From: Rhodocyclaceae bacterium
GTDB taxonomy: Bacteria > Pseudomonadota > Gammaproteobacteria > Burkholderiales > Rhodocyclaceae
Direction of reading: 5' to 3'
Assembly: GCA_004379165.1 (NCBI GenBank)
Contig: NKXK01000016.1
Coordinates: 1-44,579 of the forward strand
Length of the DNA stretch: 44,579 nt
The position numbers and the translations under genes are program-made. Positions 14,264 through 24,019 of this stretch are shown one piece after another; the stretch's first letter is position 1; every line of letters starts with the position of its first letter. Under the pieces are notes generated by a model. The model was not told the origin of the DNA. It made no database searches and saw nothing but the letters and a program-made list of their open reading frames with translations.

Positions 14264-17200
14264 ATGCACATCGACACCTTCCTTGCCCGCTGGCGGGCTG
14301 CCGGCGGCTCCGAACGCGCCAATTACCAGCTTTTCATCGCCGACCTCTGCGAATTTCTCGACGTCGACAAACCCCAGCCCGCCAACGAAGACACCCGCGA
14401 CAACCCCTACGTCTTCGAGCGCCGCGTCATCTTCCACCACGGTGACGGCAGCACCAGCAACGGCTTCATCGACTGCTACAAACGCGGCAGCTTTATCGGC
14501 GAAGCCAAGAAAATCCGCGCCGGCGCCGAAACCCGCCAGTTCGACGACGCCCTGCTGCGCGCCCGTGGCCAGGCCGAAAACTACGCCCGCCACCTGCCGG
14601 CCGACGAAGGCCGGCCGCCCTTTCTCGTCGTCCTCGATGTCGGCAACGTCATCGAGCTCTACGCCGAATTCACCTGCACCGGCGGCAGCTACACGCCCTT
14701 CCCCGATCCGCGCAGCCATCGCATCCGGCTCGACGACCTCAGCAAGCCGGAAATCCGCGCCCGCCTCCAAGCCGTCTGGCAAGACCCGCACAGCCTCGAC
14801 CCGGCCCGCCGCACCGCCCGCGCCACGCGCGAAATCGCCGTCCGCCTCGCCCGCGTCGCCCAGTCCTTGGAGGGCAAATACCAGCCCGAGCGCGTCGCCG
14901 CCTTCCTCTCGCGCTGCCTGTTTTCCATGTTCGCCGAAGACGTCGGCCTGCTCCCCAAGATCGACAACGAAGGCGCCTTCACCGGCCTGCTCAAGACCCT
15001 GCAACACGCGCCACAACAATTCGTCCCCCTCGTCGCCGAACTCTGGCAAGCCATGGACGAAGGCCAGTTCTCCGTCGCCATCCGCGCCCAGCTGCCGCGC
15101 TTCAACGGCAAGCTCTTCTAGCAGCCCGAGGTTCTGCCGCTCGACCGCGACCAGATCGACCTCCTGCTCGAAGCCAGCCGCGCCGACTGGGCCGAAGTCG
15201 AACCCGCCATCTTCGGCACCCTGCTCGAAAGCGCGCTGAACCCGCTCGAACGCCACGACCTCGGCGCCCACTACACCCCGCGCGCCTACGTCGACCGCCT
15301 CGTCCTGCCCACCGTCATCGAGCCGCTGCGCGCCAACTGGCACGACACCCAGGCCGCCGCCCTGCTCCTCGCCAACGAAGGCAAGCTCAAGGACGCCGCC
15401 GACCTCGTCCGCGCCTGGCACCACAAACTGAGCACCACCCGCGTCCTCGACCCCGCCTGCGGCTCCGGCAACTTCCTTTACGTCACGCTCGAACACATGA
15501 AGCGGCTCGAAGGCGAAGTCCTCGACACCCTCGCCCAGCTTGGCGACACGCAGCAACGCCTCGAAGTCGAAGGCCTCACCGTCGACCCGCACCAGTTCCT
15601 CGGCCTCGAAATCAACCCGCGCGCCGCCGCCATCGCCGAAATGGTCCTCTGGATCGGCTACCTGCAATGGCACTTCCGCACCCAGGGCAGCGGCCTGCCG
15701 CCCAGCCCCATCCTGCGCGACTTCAAGAACATCGAATGCCGCGACGCCGTGCTCACCGCCGACGCCATCGCCTTCGCCACCGACGAAACCGGCAAGCCCC
15801 TCACCCGCTGGGACGGCCGCACGACCAAGCCCCACCCCGTCACCGGCGAACTGGTGCCGGATGAGGCCGCCCAAATCCCGCGCGAACGCTACACCAACCC
15901 GCGCCCCGCCACCTGGCCGCAGGCCGACTACATCGTCGGCAACCCCCCATTCATCGGCGCCGCCGCCATGCGCCAGGCCCTCGGCGACGGCTACACCGAA
16001 GCCCTGCGCGCCGCCTGGCCGGCCGTCCCCGAATCCGCCGATTTCGTCATGTTCTGGTGGCACCACGCCGCCGACCTGACCCGCCGCGGCGAAGTCCAGC
16101 GCTTCGGCTTCATCACCACCAACAGCCTCAAGCAAACCTTCAACCGCCGCGTTCTCGAACACCACCTCAACGCCCAGCCGCCGTTGGCGCTCGCCTGGGC
16201 CATCCCCGACCACCCGTGGGTGGATGCTGCGAGCGGTGCCGCCGTGCGCATTGCGATGACCGTCGGCCAGCCCGGCGACGCCTTGGGAACGTTGCAAACC
16301 GTCGTTGCCGAAGGCGGCGCCGAGGCCGACGCCGTGCACATCGAACTCGCCGAGAAAACCGGCCGTATCCACGCCGACCTCAGCATCGGCGCCGATGTCG
16401 TCAGCGCCAAGGCGCTGCGAGCAAACGGCGGCATCAGCCAGCGCGGCCTTGAACTGGGCAGCGCCGGCTTCATCGTCACCCCCGACGAAGCCGCCAAGCT
16501 ACAACCCTGCGACCGTATCCGTCCCTACCGCAACGGCCGCGACCTGACCGACGCACCGCGTGGCGTCCTGCTCATCGACCTCTACGGCCTGACCGCCGAC
16601 GAAACGCGCAGCCGCTATCCGGCCGCCTACCAATGGCTGCTCGAACGCGTCAAACCGGAACGCGACCAGAACCGCGATCCCAAGCTGCGCGAAAACTGGT
16701 GGCTGCACCGCCGCCTCCGCGAAGACCTGCGCGCATCACTGGCCGACCAGCCCCGCTACATCGCCACCGTCGAAACCGCTAAGCACCGCACCTTCCAGTT
16801 CCTCGACGCCGCCATCGCGCCCGACAACATGCTCGTCTGCATCGCGCTGGCCGACGCCTACGCCCTCGGCGTCCTCTCGTCGCAAGTCCACGTTGTCTGG
16901 GCGCTGGCCACCGGCAGCACACTTGAAGACCGACCCCGCTACATCAAAACCACCTGCTTCGAAAAATTCCCCTTCCCCGCCGCCAACCCCGAGCAGCAAA
17001 CCCGCATCGCCGACCTCGCCGAACAACTCGACACCCACCGCAAGCGCCAGCAGGCCGCCCACCCGGACCTGACGCTGACCGGCATGTACAACGTGCTGGC
17101 CAAACTGCGCAGCGGCGAACCGCTGACCGCCAAGGACAAGACCATCCACGAAGCCGGCCTCGTCGCCGTGCTGCGCCAGCTCCACGACGAACTCGACACC

Positions 17201-17629
17201 GCCGTCCTCGCCGCCTACGGCTGGTCCGACCTCGCGCCCACTGATACCGACGCCCTGCTCGACCGCCTCGTCGCCCTCAACCTTGAGCGCGCCGCCGAAG
17301 AAGCCGCCGGCCACATCCGCTGGCTCCGCCCGGAGTTCCAGAATCCGTCGTCTGCGGTGAACCCGGAAAACCAGAAAAAACTGGCCATGCCCGACACCCC
17401 CAGTGCCAGCACCCCGGCCAAACCCGCCGAAAAACGCCCCTGACCACCCACCCTACCGGAACAGGTCCGCGCCATCGCCGACGCCCTCACCACCACACCG
17501 CAAGACGAAGCCGCCCTCGCCGCCCGCTTCACCGGCAAAGGCCCCTGGAAAAAACGCCTCCCCGAAATCCTCGCCATGCTCGCCGCCCTCGGCCGCGCCA
17601 AGCAGTCGGACGGCGGCTGGGTGGGGTGA
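14264..17629 (+). pseudogene. Type IIG restriction-modification enzyme with two in-frame stops
   Basis: One continuous frame of about 1,120 codons, interrupted only by TAG at 15119-15121 (codon 286) and TGA at 17441-17443. There is no frameshift. N-terminal nuclease signature: D70 in GFIDCYKRG, then E80-A-K82 in IGEAKK (D-x9-E-x-K). The methyltransferase core has SAM motif DPACGSGNF (about codon 396) and N6-adenine motif NPPF (about codon 560), followed by a specificity region. After the TGA the same frame continues PPTLPEQVRAIADAL to GPWKKRLPEIL, the normal C-terminus of such enzymes, so the TGA probably replaced a Trp TGG. Fragments could still be made (286 residues; about 770 residues from 15122, with no obvious start). 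Repeat copy R6 lies in the last linker. As written it is inactive unless the stops are read through or are sequencing errors. Confidence 0.8.
17351..17388 (-). repeat. Dispersed repeat copy R6, inside the type IIG gene
   Basis: Forward strand reads TCTGCGGTGAACCCGGAAAA then CCAGAAAAAACTGG. It is the reverse complement of the R1/R2 orientation and has an internal CCAG/CTGG hairpin. In frame it encodes [12 protein letters not shown] between the last conserved helix and the C-terminal tail of the enzyme. Confidence 0.7.
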
Positions 17630-17649
17630 TTTGTGCTATGTTTTGCGAC

Positions 17650-17994
17650 ATGAAGACGCACCCGCTCGATCCCGCCACCGACTTTGCCGCCCACGCTTTT
17701 CTTGAGCGCGTGCGAGCGCAGTTCGACGTCGTCGAAGCCATTCTTTTTGGCAGCCGGGCGCGTGGCGACTTTTCGCCGGACAGCGACGCCGATGTAGCCG
17801 TGCTACTGCGCGGCGAACCGGGCAAGCTGGTATCGACCAAGCTGGAGATGTCGGACATCGCCTACGATGTGCTGCTCGATACCGGCATCAACGTCTCCCC
17901 ACTACCGGTATGGCTGGCAGAATGGACGAATCCGGAGACGTATTCCAACCCGCGTCTGCTTGAAAACATCGCCCGCGAGGGAATCCGGTTGTGA
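17650..17994 (+). CDS. MNT-type nucleotidyltransferase, second module
   Basis: 114 residues. FGSRARGDFSPDSDADV gives a complete GS-x10-D-x-D catalytic motif (G34, S35, D46, D48). It is longer and clearly different from the first MNT protein at 13396. Start uncertain: ATG 17650 is used, but ATG 17638 (MFCD...) is also in frame, and neither has a strong ribosome site. Overlaps the HEPN-like gene downstream by 4 nt. It begins 20 bp after the true end of the type IIG frame, so it may be transcribed with it. Confidence 0.83.
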   Translation: MKTHPLDPATDFAAHAFLERVRAQFDVVEAILFGSRARGDFSPDSDADVAVLLRGEPGKLVSTKLEMSDIAYDVLLDTGINVSPLPVWLAEWTNPETYSNPRLLENIAREGIRL

Positions 17995-18398
17995 TGGATC
18001 CATCAGGCTTGATGGCAAAGGCGACTACCGCCTGTGCGTCAGCCCGCGCCCTTCTGGATCGCCAGGATACCGACGGTGCCTGCAATCAGGCCTATTACGC
18101 GATGTTCGACGCGGCGCGCGCCGCCTTGCTGGCAACCGGTGCCGAAGTCAGTGCCAATGTCGGTAAGACACCTAGCGGCGTACTCACGGCCTTCAGCCCG
18201 CACTTGGTCAAGAACGGTCCAGTACCCCGCGAAATTGGCCGCTTGCTCAAACAAGCGGAGGAAATCCGCATCATCGCCGACTACAGCGGCGACTCAATCA
18301 GCCCGGATGATGCGCGCCGGCTCGTCGAAGCGGCAGAGACCTTTTTGACTGCGCTGGCCACGTTGCCGGGATTGCAGCGTCCGTTGAATCTACCCTGA
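17991..18398 (+). CDS. HEPN-domain protein, second module
   Basis: 135 residues, helical. The conserved block GACNQAYYAMFDAARAALL and the late ADYSGDSISPDDARRLVEAAE are typical of the HEPN branch found next to MNT genes. No RX4-6H motif is visible, so it may not be an RNase by itself. GTG (17991) overlaps the MNT stop; ATG at 17994 is the alternative start. Runs convergently toward the acylphosphatase gene 10 bp away. With the first module it brackets the type IIG gene. Confidence 0.78.
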   Translation: MMDPSGLMAKATTACASARALLDRQDTDGACNQAYYAMFDAARAALLATGAEVSANVGKTPSGVLTAFSPHLVKNGPVPREIGRLLKQAEEIRIIADYSGDSISPDDARRLVEAAETFLTALATLPGLQRPLNLP

Positions 18399-18408
18399 AA
18401 CGCCCGGC

Positions 18409-18687
18409 TCAGCCGTTCGGCCGCTGTTCAAAGCCGCTGAAACTGCCCTCGCCCAATTCGACAAGCAAGCCGCTGACGCGGGCACCGGCGGGGCCCTTGC
18501 GCGCCCAGTCCATCAAAGCGATGACGGCGGCTTCTTCGCCAGCGATCATCGCTTCGACGCGGCCATCATTGAGATTGCGCACCCAGCCTTCGACACCCAG
18601 CCTGCGGGCCTGCTCGACCATGGACCAGCGGTAGCCGACGCCCTGAACCAGTCCGGAAACGGTGAGGTGGCGGATGATGTGGGACAT
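18409..18687 (-). CDS. acyP: Acylphosphatase
   Basis: 92 residues, the family's standard size. [12 protein letters not shown] carries the phosphate-binding loop with catalytic Arg (about R20), and [12 protein letters not shown] carries the catalytic Asn (about N38). It hydrolyses acyl-phosphates such as carbamoyl- or acetyl-phosphate in the cytoplasm. Start at MSHIIRHL, preceded by AGGAG. Divergent from the MaoC-family gene, with a 74-bp gap. Confidence 0.93.
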   Translation of the reverse strand: MSHIIRHLTVSGLVQGVGYRWSMVEQARRLGVEGWVRNLNDGRVEAMIAGEEAAVIALMDWARKGPAGARVSGLLVELGEGSFSGFEQRPNG

Positions 18688-18761
18688 GCGGAACTCCTGA
18701 GTTGGGTATTTGCCCGCGATTGTAGAATGGCTTCTCAAAAAAACCGGCTGAGGAGACAAGC

Positions 18762-19214
18762 ATGGCAACACTTTTTCTGGACGATCTCAGTGAAGGACAA
18801 CGCTTTACCACGCCCGGGCTGACGCTGACCGAGGCAGAGATCATCGACTTTGCGTGGCGCTACGACCCGCAACCATTTCATCTCGATACCCGGGCTGCTG
18901 CCGCCTCCCCTTACGGTGGACTGATCGCCAGCGGCTTCCAGAGCCTGGCCCTGTGTTTCCGGCTGTTCATCCAGTCCGGCATCCTGGCGGAATCGAGCAT
19001 GGGCTCGCCCGGCATTGACGAACTACGCTGGCTGGCGCCGGTTCGCCCCGGCGATACCCTGCATGGCCGGATCGAGGTGCTGTCGGTCAAGCCGTCTTCG
19101 TCAAAGCCGGATCGGGGCATCGCCCGCCTGCAGTACCAGGCGCTCAATCAGCGTGACGAGGTCGTGCTCGGCTTTATCGTCAATCACCTGCTCAAACGCC
19201 GCCCGGCAACCTGA
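18762..19214 (+). CDS. MaoC-family (R)-hydratase-like hot-dog protein
   Basis: 150 residues, single hot-dog domain. The dehydratase motif D-x4-H is present in [11 protein letters not shown], and [13 protein letters not shown] is the long helix of the fold. Relatives hydrate enoyl-CoA thioesters, including (R)-specific hydratases that feed polyhydroxyalkanoate synthesis, but the substrate cannot be read from sequence. AGGAGA precedes ATG. It ends facing the macB-type operon, with repeat R3 between the two convergent genes. Confidence 0.85.
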   Translation: MATLFLDDLSEGQRFTTPGLTLTEAEIIDFAWRYDPQPFHLDTRAAAASPYGGLIASGFQSLALCFRLFIQSGILAESSMGSPGIDELRWLAPVRPGDTLHGRIEVLSVKPSSSKPDRGIARLQYQALNQRDEVVLGFIVNHLLKRRPAT

Positions 19215-19226
19215 AAAACCCGGCAT

Positions 19227-19262
19227 TGGCCGATTTGGCCATTTTTCCGGGTTGACCGTAGC
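19227..19262 (+). repeat. Dispersed repeat copy R3
   Basis: GATTTGGCCATTTTTC followed by CGGGTTGACCGTAG. With AACCCGG just upstream (19217-19223) and CCGGGTT inside, plus an inner GGCC/GGCC pair, it can form a long hairpin between two convergent genes. It could therefore serve as a shared terminator. Confidence 0.7.
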
Positions 19263-19271
19263 TGACCGCGC

Positions 19272-20492
19272 TTACTGGTAACGCAGTGCCTCGATCGGGT
19301 CGAGCCGCGCTGCCTTGCGGGCCGGATACCAGCCGAAGAAGATGCCGACCGTGGCGGCGACGATAAAGGCGATCAGCGCGGCGCTGCCGGAGATGACGAT
19401 CACCATGCCGGTGAAGGCATTGATCGCCAGCGCGATACCCAGCCCGAGCAGCAGGCCTAGCAGGCAGCCGGCGAAGGAGATCATCACCGCTTCGAGCAGA
19501 AACTGGGTGAGTATGTCGCGCTCGCGGGCACCGATGGCCATGCGGATGCCGATTTCGCGGGTGCGCTCGGTGACCGACACCAGCATGATGTTCATGATGC
19601 CGATGCCGCCGACCAGCAGCGAAATCGAGGCGATGGCGCCGAGCAGGATGGACATGGTGCGCGTGGTTTCCGCCTCGGATTCGGCGGCCGCCGAGAGGTT
19701 GCGGGTGAAGAAGTCGTTGGGCTGGCCTTCGCGCAGGCGGTGGCGCTGGCGCAGCAAGCCTTCGACGCGCTCCATGACCAGCGGCATCGCTTCGGCCGAG
19801 GCGGCCTGGATCATGATCATCCGCACCGAACCGAGGAAGGGGGTACCAAACACCTTGCGCTGGGCGGTGGACAGCGGAATGATCACGGTGTCATCCTGAT
19901 CACGGCCATCAAGGCTCTGCCCCTTGCTACCCAGGACGCCGATGACGATGAACGGGTTCTGCTGGATGCGCATGGTCTTGCCGACCGGGTCGTCGTCACC
20001 GAACAGGTTTTCGGCGACCGTCTTGCCGATCAGTGCCACCCGCGTCGCCGAGCGCACGTCCGAATCGCCGAAGGCGGCGCCATTGACGATGGTCCAAGCA
20101 CGCGCATCGAGGTAAGGCGGTGTCGTGCCCACGACCTGCGAGCTCCAGTTCTGCGAGCCATAGACGAGTTGCCGCGTACCCTGATGGGTCGGCGCGACGT
20201 TGACCACCCCTTCCAGTTCGCTGATCGCCTCTGCATCCCCGACGTTCAGCGTCGGCGCACCGGCGGCACCGCTGCGCACGCCGGCCGTGGTGAAGGAACC
20301 GGAAAGGACGATGAAGAGGTTGGAACCCATGGTGCTGATGGTCTGCTGCACAGCGTACTGCGCGCCCTGGCCGATGGCCATCATGATCACCACGGCGCCG
20401 ACGCCGATCACCATGCCGAGCATGGTCAGCGCCGTGCGCAGGCGGTTGGCGCCCATCGCCAGCCAGGCTTCGCCGAGCATTGCCTTCAGCAT
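19272..20492 (-). CDS. MacB-type ABC transporter permease
   Basis: 406 residues. One N-terminal membrane segment (MLGMVIGVGAVVIMMAIGQG) is followed by a large periplasmic MacB_PCD domain of about 200 residues. Three C-terminal helices carry the FtsX motif NIMLVSVTERTREIGIRMAI. It uses mechanotransmission rather than substrate passage through the membrane, working with the separately encoded ATPase, the MacA-like adaptor and the outer-membrane channel upstream. Exported substrate unknown (macrolide, peptide, toxin or siderophore are possible). Last gene of the operon; a 64-bp gap holding repeat R4 separates it from the ATPase gene. DPIEALRYQ at the C-terminus is the normal end of this family. 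Confidence 0.9.
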   Translation of the reverse strand: MLKAMLGEAWLAMGANRLRTALTMLGMVIGVGAVVIMMAIGQGAQYAVQQTISTMGSNLFIVLSGSFTTAGVRSGAAGAPTLNVGDAEAISELEGVVNVAPTHQGTRQLVYGSQNWSSQVVGTTPPYLDARAWTIVNGAAFGDSDVRSATRVALIGKTVAENLFGDDDPVGKTMRIQQNPFIVIGVLGSKGQSLDGRDQDDTVIIPLSTAQRKVFGTPFLGSVRMIMIQAASAEAMPLVMERVEGLLRQRHRLREGQPNDFFTRNLSAAAESEAETTRTMSILLGAIASISLLVGGIGIMNIMLVSVTERTREIGIRMAIGARERDILTQFLLEAVMISFAGCLLGLLLGLGIALAINAFTGMVIVISGSAALIAFIVAATVGIFFGWYPARKAARLDPIEALRYQ

Positions 20493-20518
20493 GCTGACTC
20501 CGTTGCCGGCCGGCCGAG

Positions 20519-20555
20519 CTGCGGTGAACCCGAAAAACAGCCAAAAATCGGCGTC
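20519..20555 (-). repeat. Dispersed repeat copy R4
   Basis: Forward strand CTGCGGTGAACCCGAAAAA then CAGCCAAAAATCGGCGTC, the reverse complement of the R1/R2 orientation. It lies within the macB-type operon between ATPase and permease genes and may form a hairpin in their mRNA. Confidence 0.75.
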
Positions 20556-20556
20556 T

Positions 20557-21267
20557 TCATGCGTCCAACCCCGTCAGCTGGTCACTGACAATCTGGCCAT
20601 CGAGGAAGCGTACCTGCCGCTTGCAATGGGCGGCGATGTCCTGCTCGTGGGTAACGAGAACGATGGTGATGCCTTCGGCGTTGAGGTCGCCAAAGAGGCG
20701 CATGATATCCTCGCTGGTATGGCTGTCGAGGTTGCCGGTGGGTTCGTCGGCGAGGATCAGCCGGGGCGTGTTGACCAAGGCCCGGGCAATTGCCACCCGC
20801 TGCTGCTGACCGCCGGAAATGCGATTAGGCATTGATTCGGCGTATTTCCCCAGCCCGACCTTATCGAGCAACTGCCGCGCTTTTTCGCGACGCGTGTCCC
20901 TGTCGATGCCGGCATAGACGAGCGGCAACGCGACGTTGTCCTGCAGGCTCATGCGCGGCAGCAGATTGAAGCCCTGGAAGACGAAGCCGAGGGTGCGATT
21001 CCGCAGCCGGGCCAGCGCCGCCTTTTCCATGTGCGCGACGTTTTCGCCGGCGAGGAAGTAATCGCCGGTGGTTGGCGTATCCAGACAGCCAAGCAGATTC
21101 ATGAAGGTGGATTTGCCGGAACCGGACGGCCCCATGATGGCCAGGTATTCGCCAGCGTCGATGCTGAGATCGACGCCGCGCAAGGCCGGAAAGAGTCCGG
21201 CCGCGGTCTCATAGGATTTCGAGAGGCCGGCCACCCGGATCACCGGCGCATTCGCCACGCCGGCCAT
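20557..21267 (-). CDS. MacB/LolD-type ABC transporter ATPase
   Basis: 236 residues. Walker [11 protein letters not shown]-loop in [13 protein letters not shown], signature [15 protein letters not shown], Walker B LILADEP followed by [13 protein letters not shown]-loop VTHEQDIA. This set is typical of the MacB/LolD group. In E. coli MacB the ATPase and permease are fused; here they are separate genes. The start overlaps the last base of the adaptor gene, so translation is probably coupled. Confidence 0.92.
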   Translation of the reverse strand: MAGVANAPVIRVAGLSKSYETAAGLFPALRGVDLSIDAGEYLAIMGPSGSGKSTFMNLLGCLDTPTTGDYFLAGENVAHMEKAALARLRNRTLGFVFQGFNLLPRMSLQDNVALPLVYAGIDRDTRREKARQLLDKVGLGKYAESMPNRISGGQQQRVAIARALVNTPRLILADEPTGNLDSHTSEDIMRLFGDLNAEGITIVLVTHEQDIAAHCKRQVRFLDGQIVSDQLTGLDA

Positions 21268-22502
21268 CAGAACATCCGCATGCCGACCGACGACGGCTTC
21301 TTGTCGGTCGCCGCATTTTCGCCGGTGACGACGCGATCGCCCGCTTTCAGCTCGCCGCCGAGGATTTCTGTGTTGCGGTTGTCAGTAATACCGAGCTGGA
21401 CGCTCACCGGCTTGAGCTGATCGCCGTCGAGCACATACACCGTGCCGCTCTGGCCGTCACGCTTCTTGCCCGGCTTGCCGCCGCCGGCCTTGCCCGGGCC
21501 GCCGCCATCCATACCGGGACCGGGGCCGCCTGCGGTCGACGCGGATTTTTGCCCGTTTTCGGGTTTCTTGTCGCCGGCATCGGCCGGCTTGAAACGCAAC
21601 GCCGCGTTCGGCGCCAAGAGCACGCCCTCACGTTTCTGCACGCCGATATTGACGTAGGCCGTCATCCCCGGCAGCAGCACGAGGTCGGCGTTGGACACCG
21701 AAATGCGGACGTTGTAGGTGACGACATTCTGCTGGTTGGTTGGATTGAGGCGGATCTGCTGCACTTCGCCGGTGAAATTTCGGTTGGGGAAGGCATCGAC
21801 GGTGAAACGCACCTTCTGGCCTTCGCGGATGCTGCCGATATCGGCTTCGGCAAAGCTGGTGTCGATGCGCATTTCCGACAGGTCCTGTGCGATCTTGATC
21901 AGCGTCGGCGTCTGGAAACTGGCGGCGACGGTCTGGCCGACATCGACCACACGGTCGATGACCACGCCATCCACCGGCGAGCGGATGACCGTAAAGCCCA
22001 GATTGGCCCGATCGCGCTCGTTCTGCGCCTTGGCCAGCGCCAGCTGCGCCTGCGCCGATTTCAGCGCCTGCTTTGACTGGTCATACTCCTGCCGCGACAC
22101 ATATTCCTGCGCAAAAAGCGACTTGATCCGCGCTTCGCTGGCCTGCGCCAGTTCCAGCGTCGCCTGGGCATTGGCCACGCTGGCCGCGCTCTGCCGCTCC
22201 GCCGCCGAGACCAGCGCGCTGTCGAGTTCGAGTAGCGGCTGGCCCTTTTTCACCTTGTCATTGAAATCGACATGCAGCTTGAGCACGGTGCCCGACACCT
22301 GCGTACCGACGCTGATCAGCACCACCGGGTTGAGCGTACCGTTGGCCGAGACAGTCTGCGTGACGTCTCCTTTTTCGATGGTTGCCAGCTTGTAGCGCAC
22401 CGCCGGGTCCTGTGCCGCCTGCTGCTTGTTCCACCACCAGGCGCCGCCGCCGAGTGCGCCAAGCACCACCACGCCGAGAATGAGTTTGCCGAGTCGTTTC
22501 AT
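21267..22502 (-). CDS. MacA-like periplasmic adaptor (HlyD family)
   Basis: About 411 residues. An N-terminal membrane anchor (LGKLILGVVVLGALGGGAWWW) is followed by a lipoyl-type half, a helical hairpin (about residues 95-165, rich in AQATLELAQASEARIK-like heptads), the second lipoyl half and beta-barrel domains. It links the inner-membrane permease to the TolC-like channel. A Gly/Pro/Lys-rich linker of about 50 residues (PGPGMDGGGPGKAGGGKPGK) interrupts the membrane-proximal part, and repeat R9 encodes its start (KKPENGQKSAS). Start at ATG 22502; GTG 22514, four codons earlier, is also possible. Directly follows the tolC-like gene. Confidence 0.88.
   Translation of the reverse strand: MKRLGKLILGVVVLGALGGGAWWWNKQQAAQDPAVRYKLATIEKGDVTQTVSANGTLNPVVLISVGTQVSGTVLKLHVDFNDKVKKGQPLLELDSALVSAAERQSAASVANAQATLELAQASEARIKSLFAQEYVSRQEYDQSKQALKSAQAQLALAKAQNERDRANLGFTVIRSPVDGVVIDRVVDVGQTVAASFQTPTLIKIAQDLSEMRIDTSFAEADIGSIREGQKVRFTVDAFPNRNFTGEVQQIRLNPTNQQNVVTYNVRISVSNADLVLLPGMTAYVNIGVQKREGVLLAPNAALRFKPADAGDKKPENGQKSASTAGGPGPGMDGGGPGKAGGGKPGKKRDGQSGTVYVLDGDQLKPVSVQLGITDNRNTEILGGELKAGDRVVTGENAATDKKPSSVGMRMF
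21535..21567 (+). repeat. Dispersed repeat copy R9, inside the adaptor gene
   Basis: Forward strand GCGGATTTTTGCCCG then TTTTCGGGTTTC, aligning with reverse-complemented R4. CCCG-AAAA-CGGG forms a hairpin. On the coding (minus) strand it reads AAACCCGAAAACGGGCAAAA, giving KPENGQK in the adaptor's linker, close to NPENQKK encoded by R6. The GACCGCAG end is degenerate. Confidence 0.55.
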
Positions 22503-22514
22503 GCCCTGATTCAC

Positions 22515-23912
22515 CTATTCCTGAGGCTTGCCCTGCAGCAGCGTGTAATCCAGTACGCCCATGGCTTGCGCCAGGGTCGCCCGGAAGACATGCCAGTCCA
22601 GTTCTGCCTGAATGCGTTGCAGCCGTGCCGCGGCCAAGGCGCTCTGGGCGCTTAGCAAATCAAGCACATTGCCGACCCCAGCCTTATAGCGGCCAAGCGC
22701 CACTTTCGCCGACTGCTCGGCGCTGGCCAGCAGGTCCGCCGTGCTCTGCAGGCTTTGCGTCGCTGTCGCCAGGCTCTGGTAGGCCTTCCAGACGTCCAGC
22801 GCCACCTGATTCTGCAACTTGTCGCGCTGCGCGGCGCGGACTTCAGCCTGCGCTGCTGCCGAACGCACGCGGTAATGGGTCTCGAAGCCGGAGAAAATCG
22901 GCACCGCCAGGCTGAGGCCGACGCTGCCGTTGTTGGTTACTACGCCCGCCTGATCCTGCCAGGTCGGCCCGGTGCTGAAAGACAGCGTCGGCCGCCCCTG
23001 GGCGCGGGCCAGGTCAACGCTGGCCTCGGCGGCCCGCAACTGGGCCTCGGCAGCCTTGAGATCGGGACGCGCGGCGCGGGCGGCCGCAATCAGCGCATCG
23101 AGATCGCCCTGCAGGCGACGCTCGGCGGGCAATTCCGGCGGTGGCGCAAGATTCAGCGGCTGGTTGGCGGCAAAACCGAGGGCATTGGCCAGTGCGCCAA
23201 GCGCATTACGCGCCTCACCTTCGGCCTTGATCCGGTTGAGCGTCGCTTGCGACAGCGCCGTCTGCGCCTGCAAACGGTCGGCCGGTGTGGCGACGCCGAC
23301 GCTGTAACGCGCCTCGGCTGCCGAGAAGCTCTCGCGGGCAGCCCGTTCGGCTTCGCCGGTGGCGGCCACCGCCGCCCGCGTTGCCTGGGCGTTGTAATAG
23401 GCCTGCAGCGCTGCCAGAAAAAGGCTCTGCACCGTCGCATCCTGCGTCGCCGCAGCGGCGCCGAGCAGTTCACGGGCATTGTTGATGTTCGCCGAACGCT
23501 GGCCAAAATCGTAGACCAGCCAGGACAGCGTCAGGCTGGCATTACTCTGGTTGAAGGTCCGTGTTTCATTGGCATTGCGGCTGGCGGCCAGCCGGGCATC
23601 GAGATCGGGTAGCCAGGCCGAGCGGGCAACGCCGACCAGCGCCGCCTGCACCCGCGCCGCAGCCCAGACTTCGCGCGTCTGCGGGTGATTGCACAAGGCG
23701 AGATCGACGGCATCCATGGCACTGAGGGCCTGCGCCGGCAATTCGTTGGTGCAGGGCGCCGAGCCAACGCGCGCGGCCAGCTTCGGCGAAGGCCGCAACG
23801 GCGTCATGTCGCCGGTAACCAGCGGATCGAACGCCGACACTTCTGCTGCCGGAACGGCAGTTGCCCAGATCAGGGCGAAACAAGCTAGCAGGCGGCTCAA
23901 TGGAAATAGCAT
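22515..23912 (-). CDS. TolC-family outer-membrane efflux protein
   Basis: 465 residues with a signal peptide (LLACFALIWATAVPA/AE). Two OEP repeats form the alpha-barrel and beta-barrel halves; each has long Ala/Gln-rich helices such as VAATGEAERAARESFSAAEARY and SAQSALAAARLQRIQAELDW, and the family motif RYKAGVGNVLDLL lies near residue 410. It is the outer-membrane exit duct for the MacAB-type pump encoded downstream. First gene of the four-gene operon; about 107 bp lies between its start and the ankyrin gene upstream. Confidence 0.92.
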   Translation of the reverse strand: MLFPLSRLLACFALIWATAVPAAEVSAFDPLVTGDMTPLRPSPKLAARVGSAPCTNELPAQALSAMDAVDLALCNHPQTREVWAAARVQAALVGVARSAWLPDLDARLAASRNANETRTFNQSNASLTLSWLVYDFGQRSANINNARELLGAAAATQDATVQSLFLAALQAYYNAQATRAAVAATGEAERAARESFSAAEARYSVGVATPADRLQAQTALSQATLNRIKAEGEARNALGALANALGFAANQPLNLAPPPELPAERRLQGDLDALIAAARAARPDLKAAEAQLRAAEASVDLARAQGRPTLSFSTGPTWQDQAGVVTNNGSVGLSLAVPIFSGFETHYRVRSAAAQAEVRAAQRDKLQNQVALDVWKAYQSLATATQSLQSTADLLASAEQSAKVALGRYKAGVGNVLDLLSAQSALAAARLQRIQAELDWHVFRATLAQAMGVLDYTLLQGKPQE

Positions 23913-24019
23913 GAGCGACAGTTTACCGTGCCCGGCGGGACAAACGGTGTGGCAGTTTGTTTCTAGATGAGTACGCCGCTACCCGGTGCGCGGCCGGCGC
24001 TACACAGTAATCTTTAAGA

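Noticed and set aside
14195..16372. Very long open minus-strand frame opposite the type IIG gene (725 codons)
   Set aside because: Its composition is Gly/Ala/Val/Asp/Glu-rich, as expected for the complement of a GC-biased gene. The plus strand shows real methyltransferase motifs.
13396..17994. CRISPR or retron-type array in the defence-like island
   Set aside because: No regularly spaced repeats, reverse transcriptase or cas-like genes are present.
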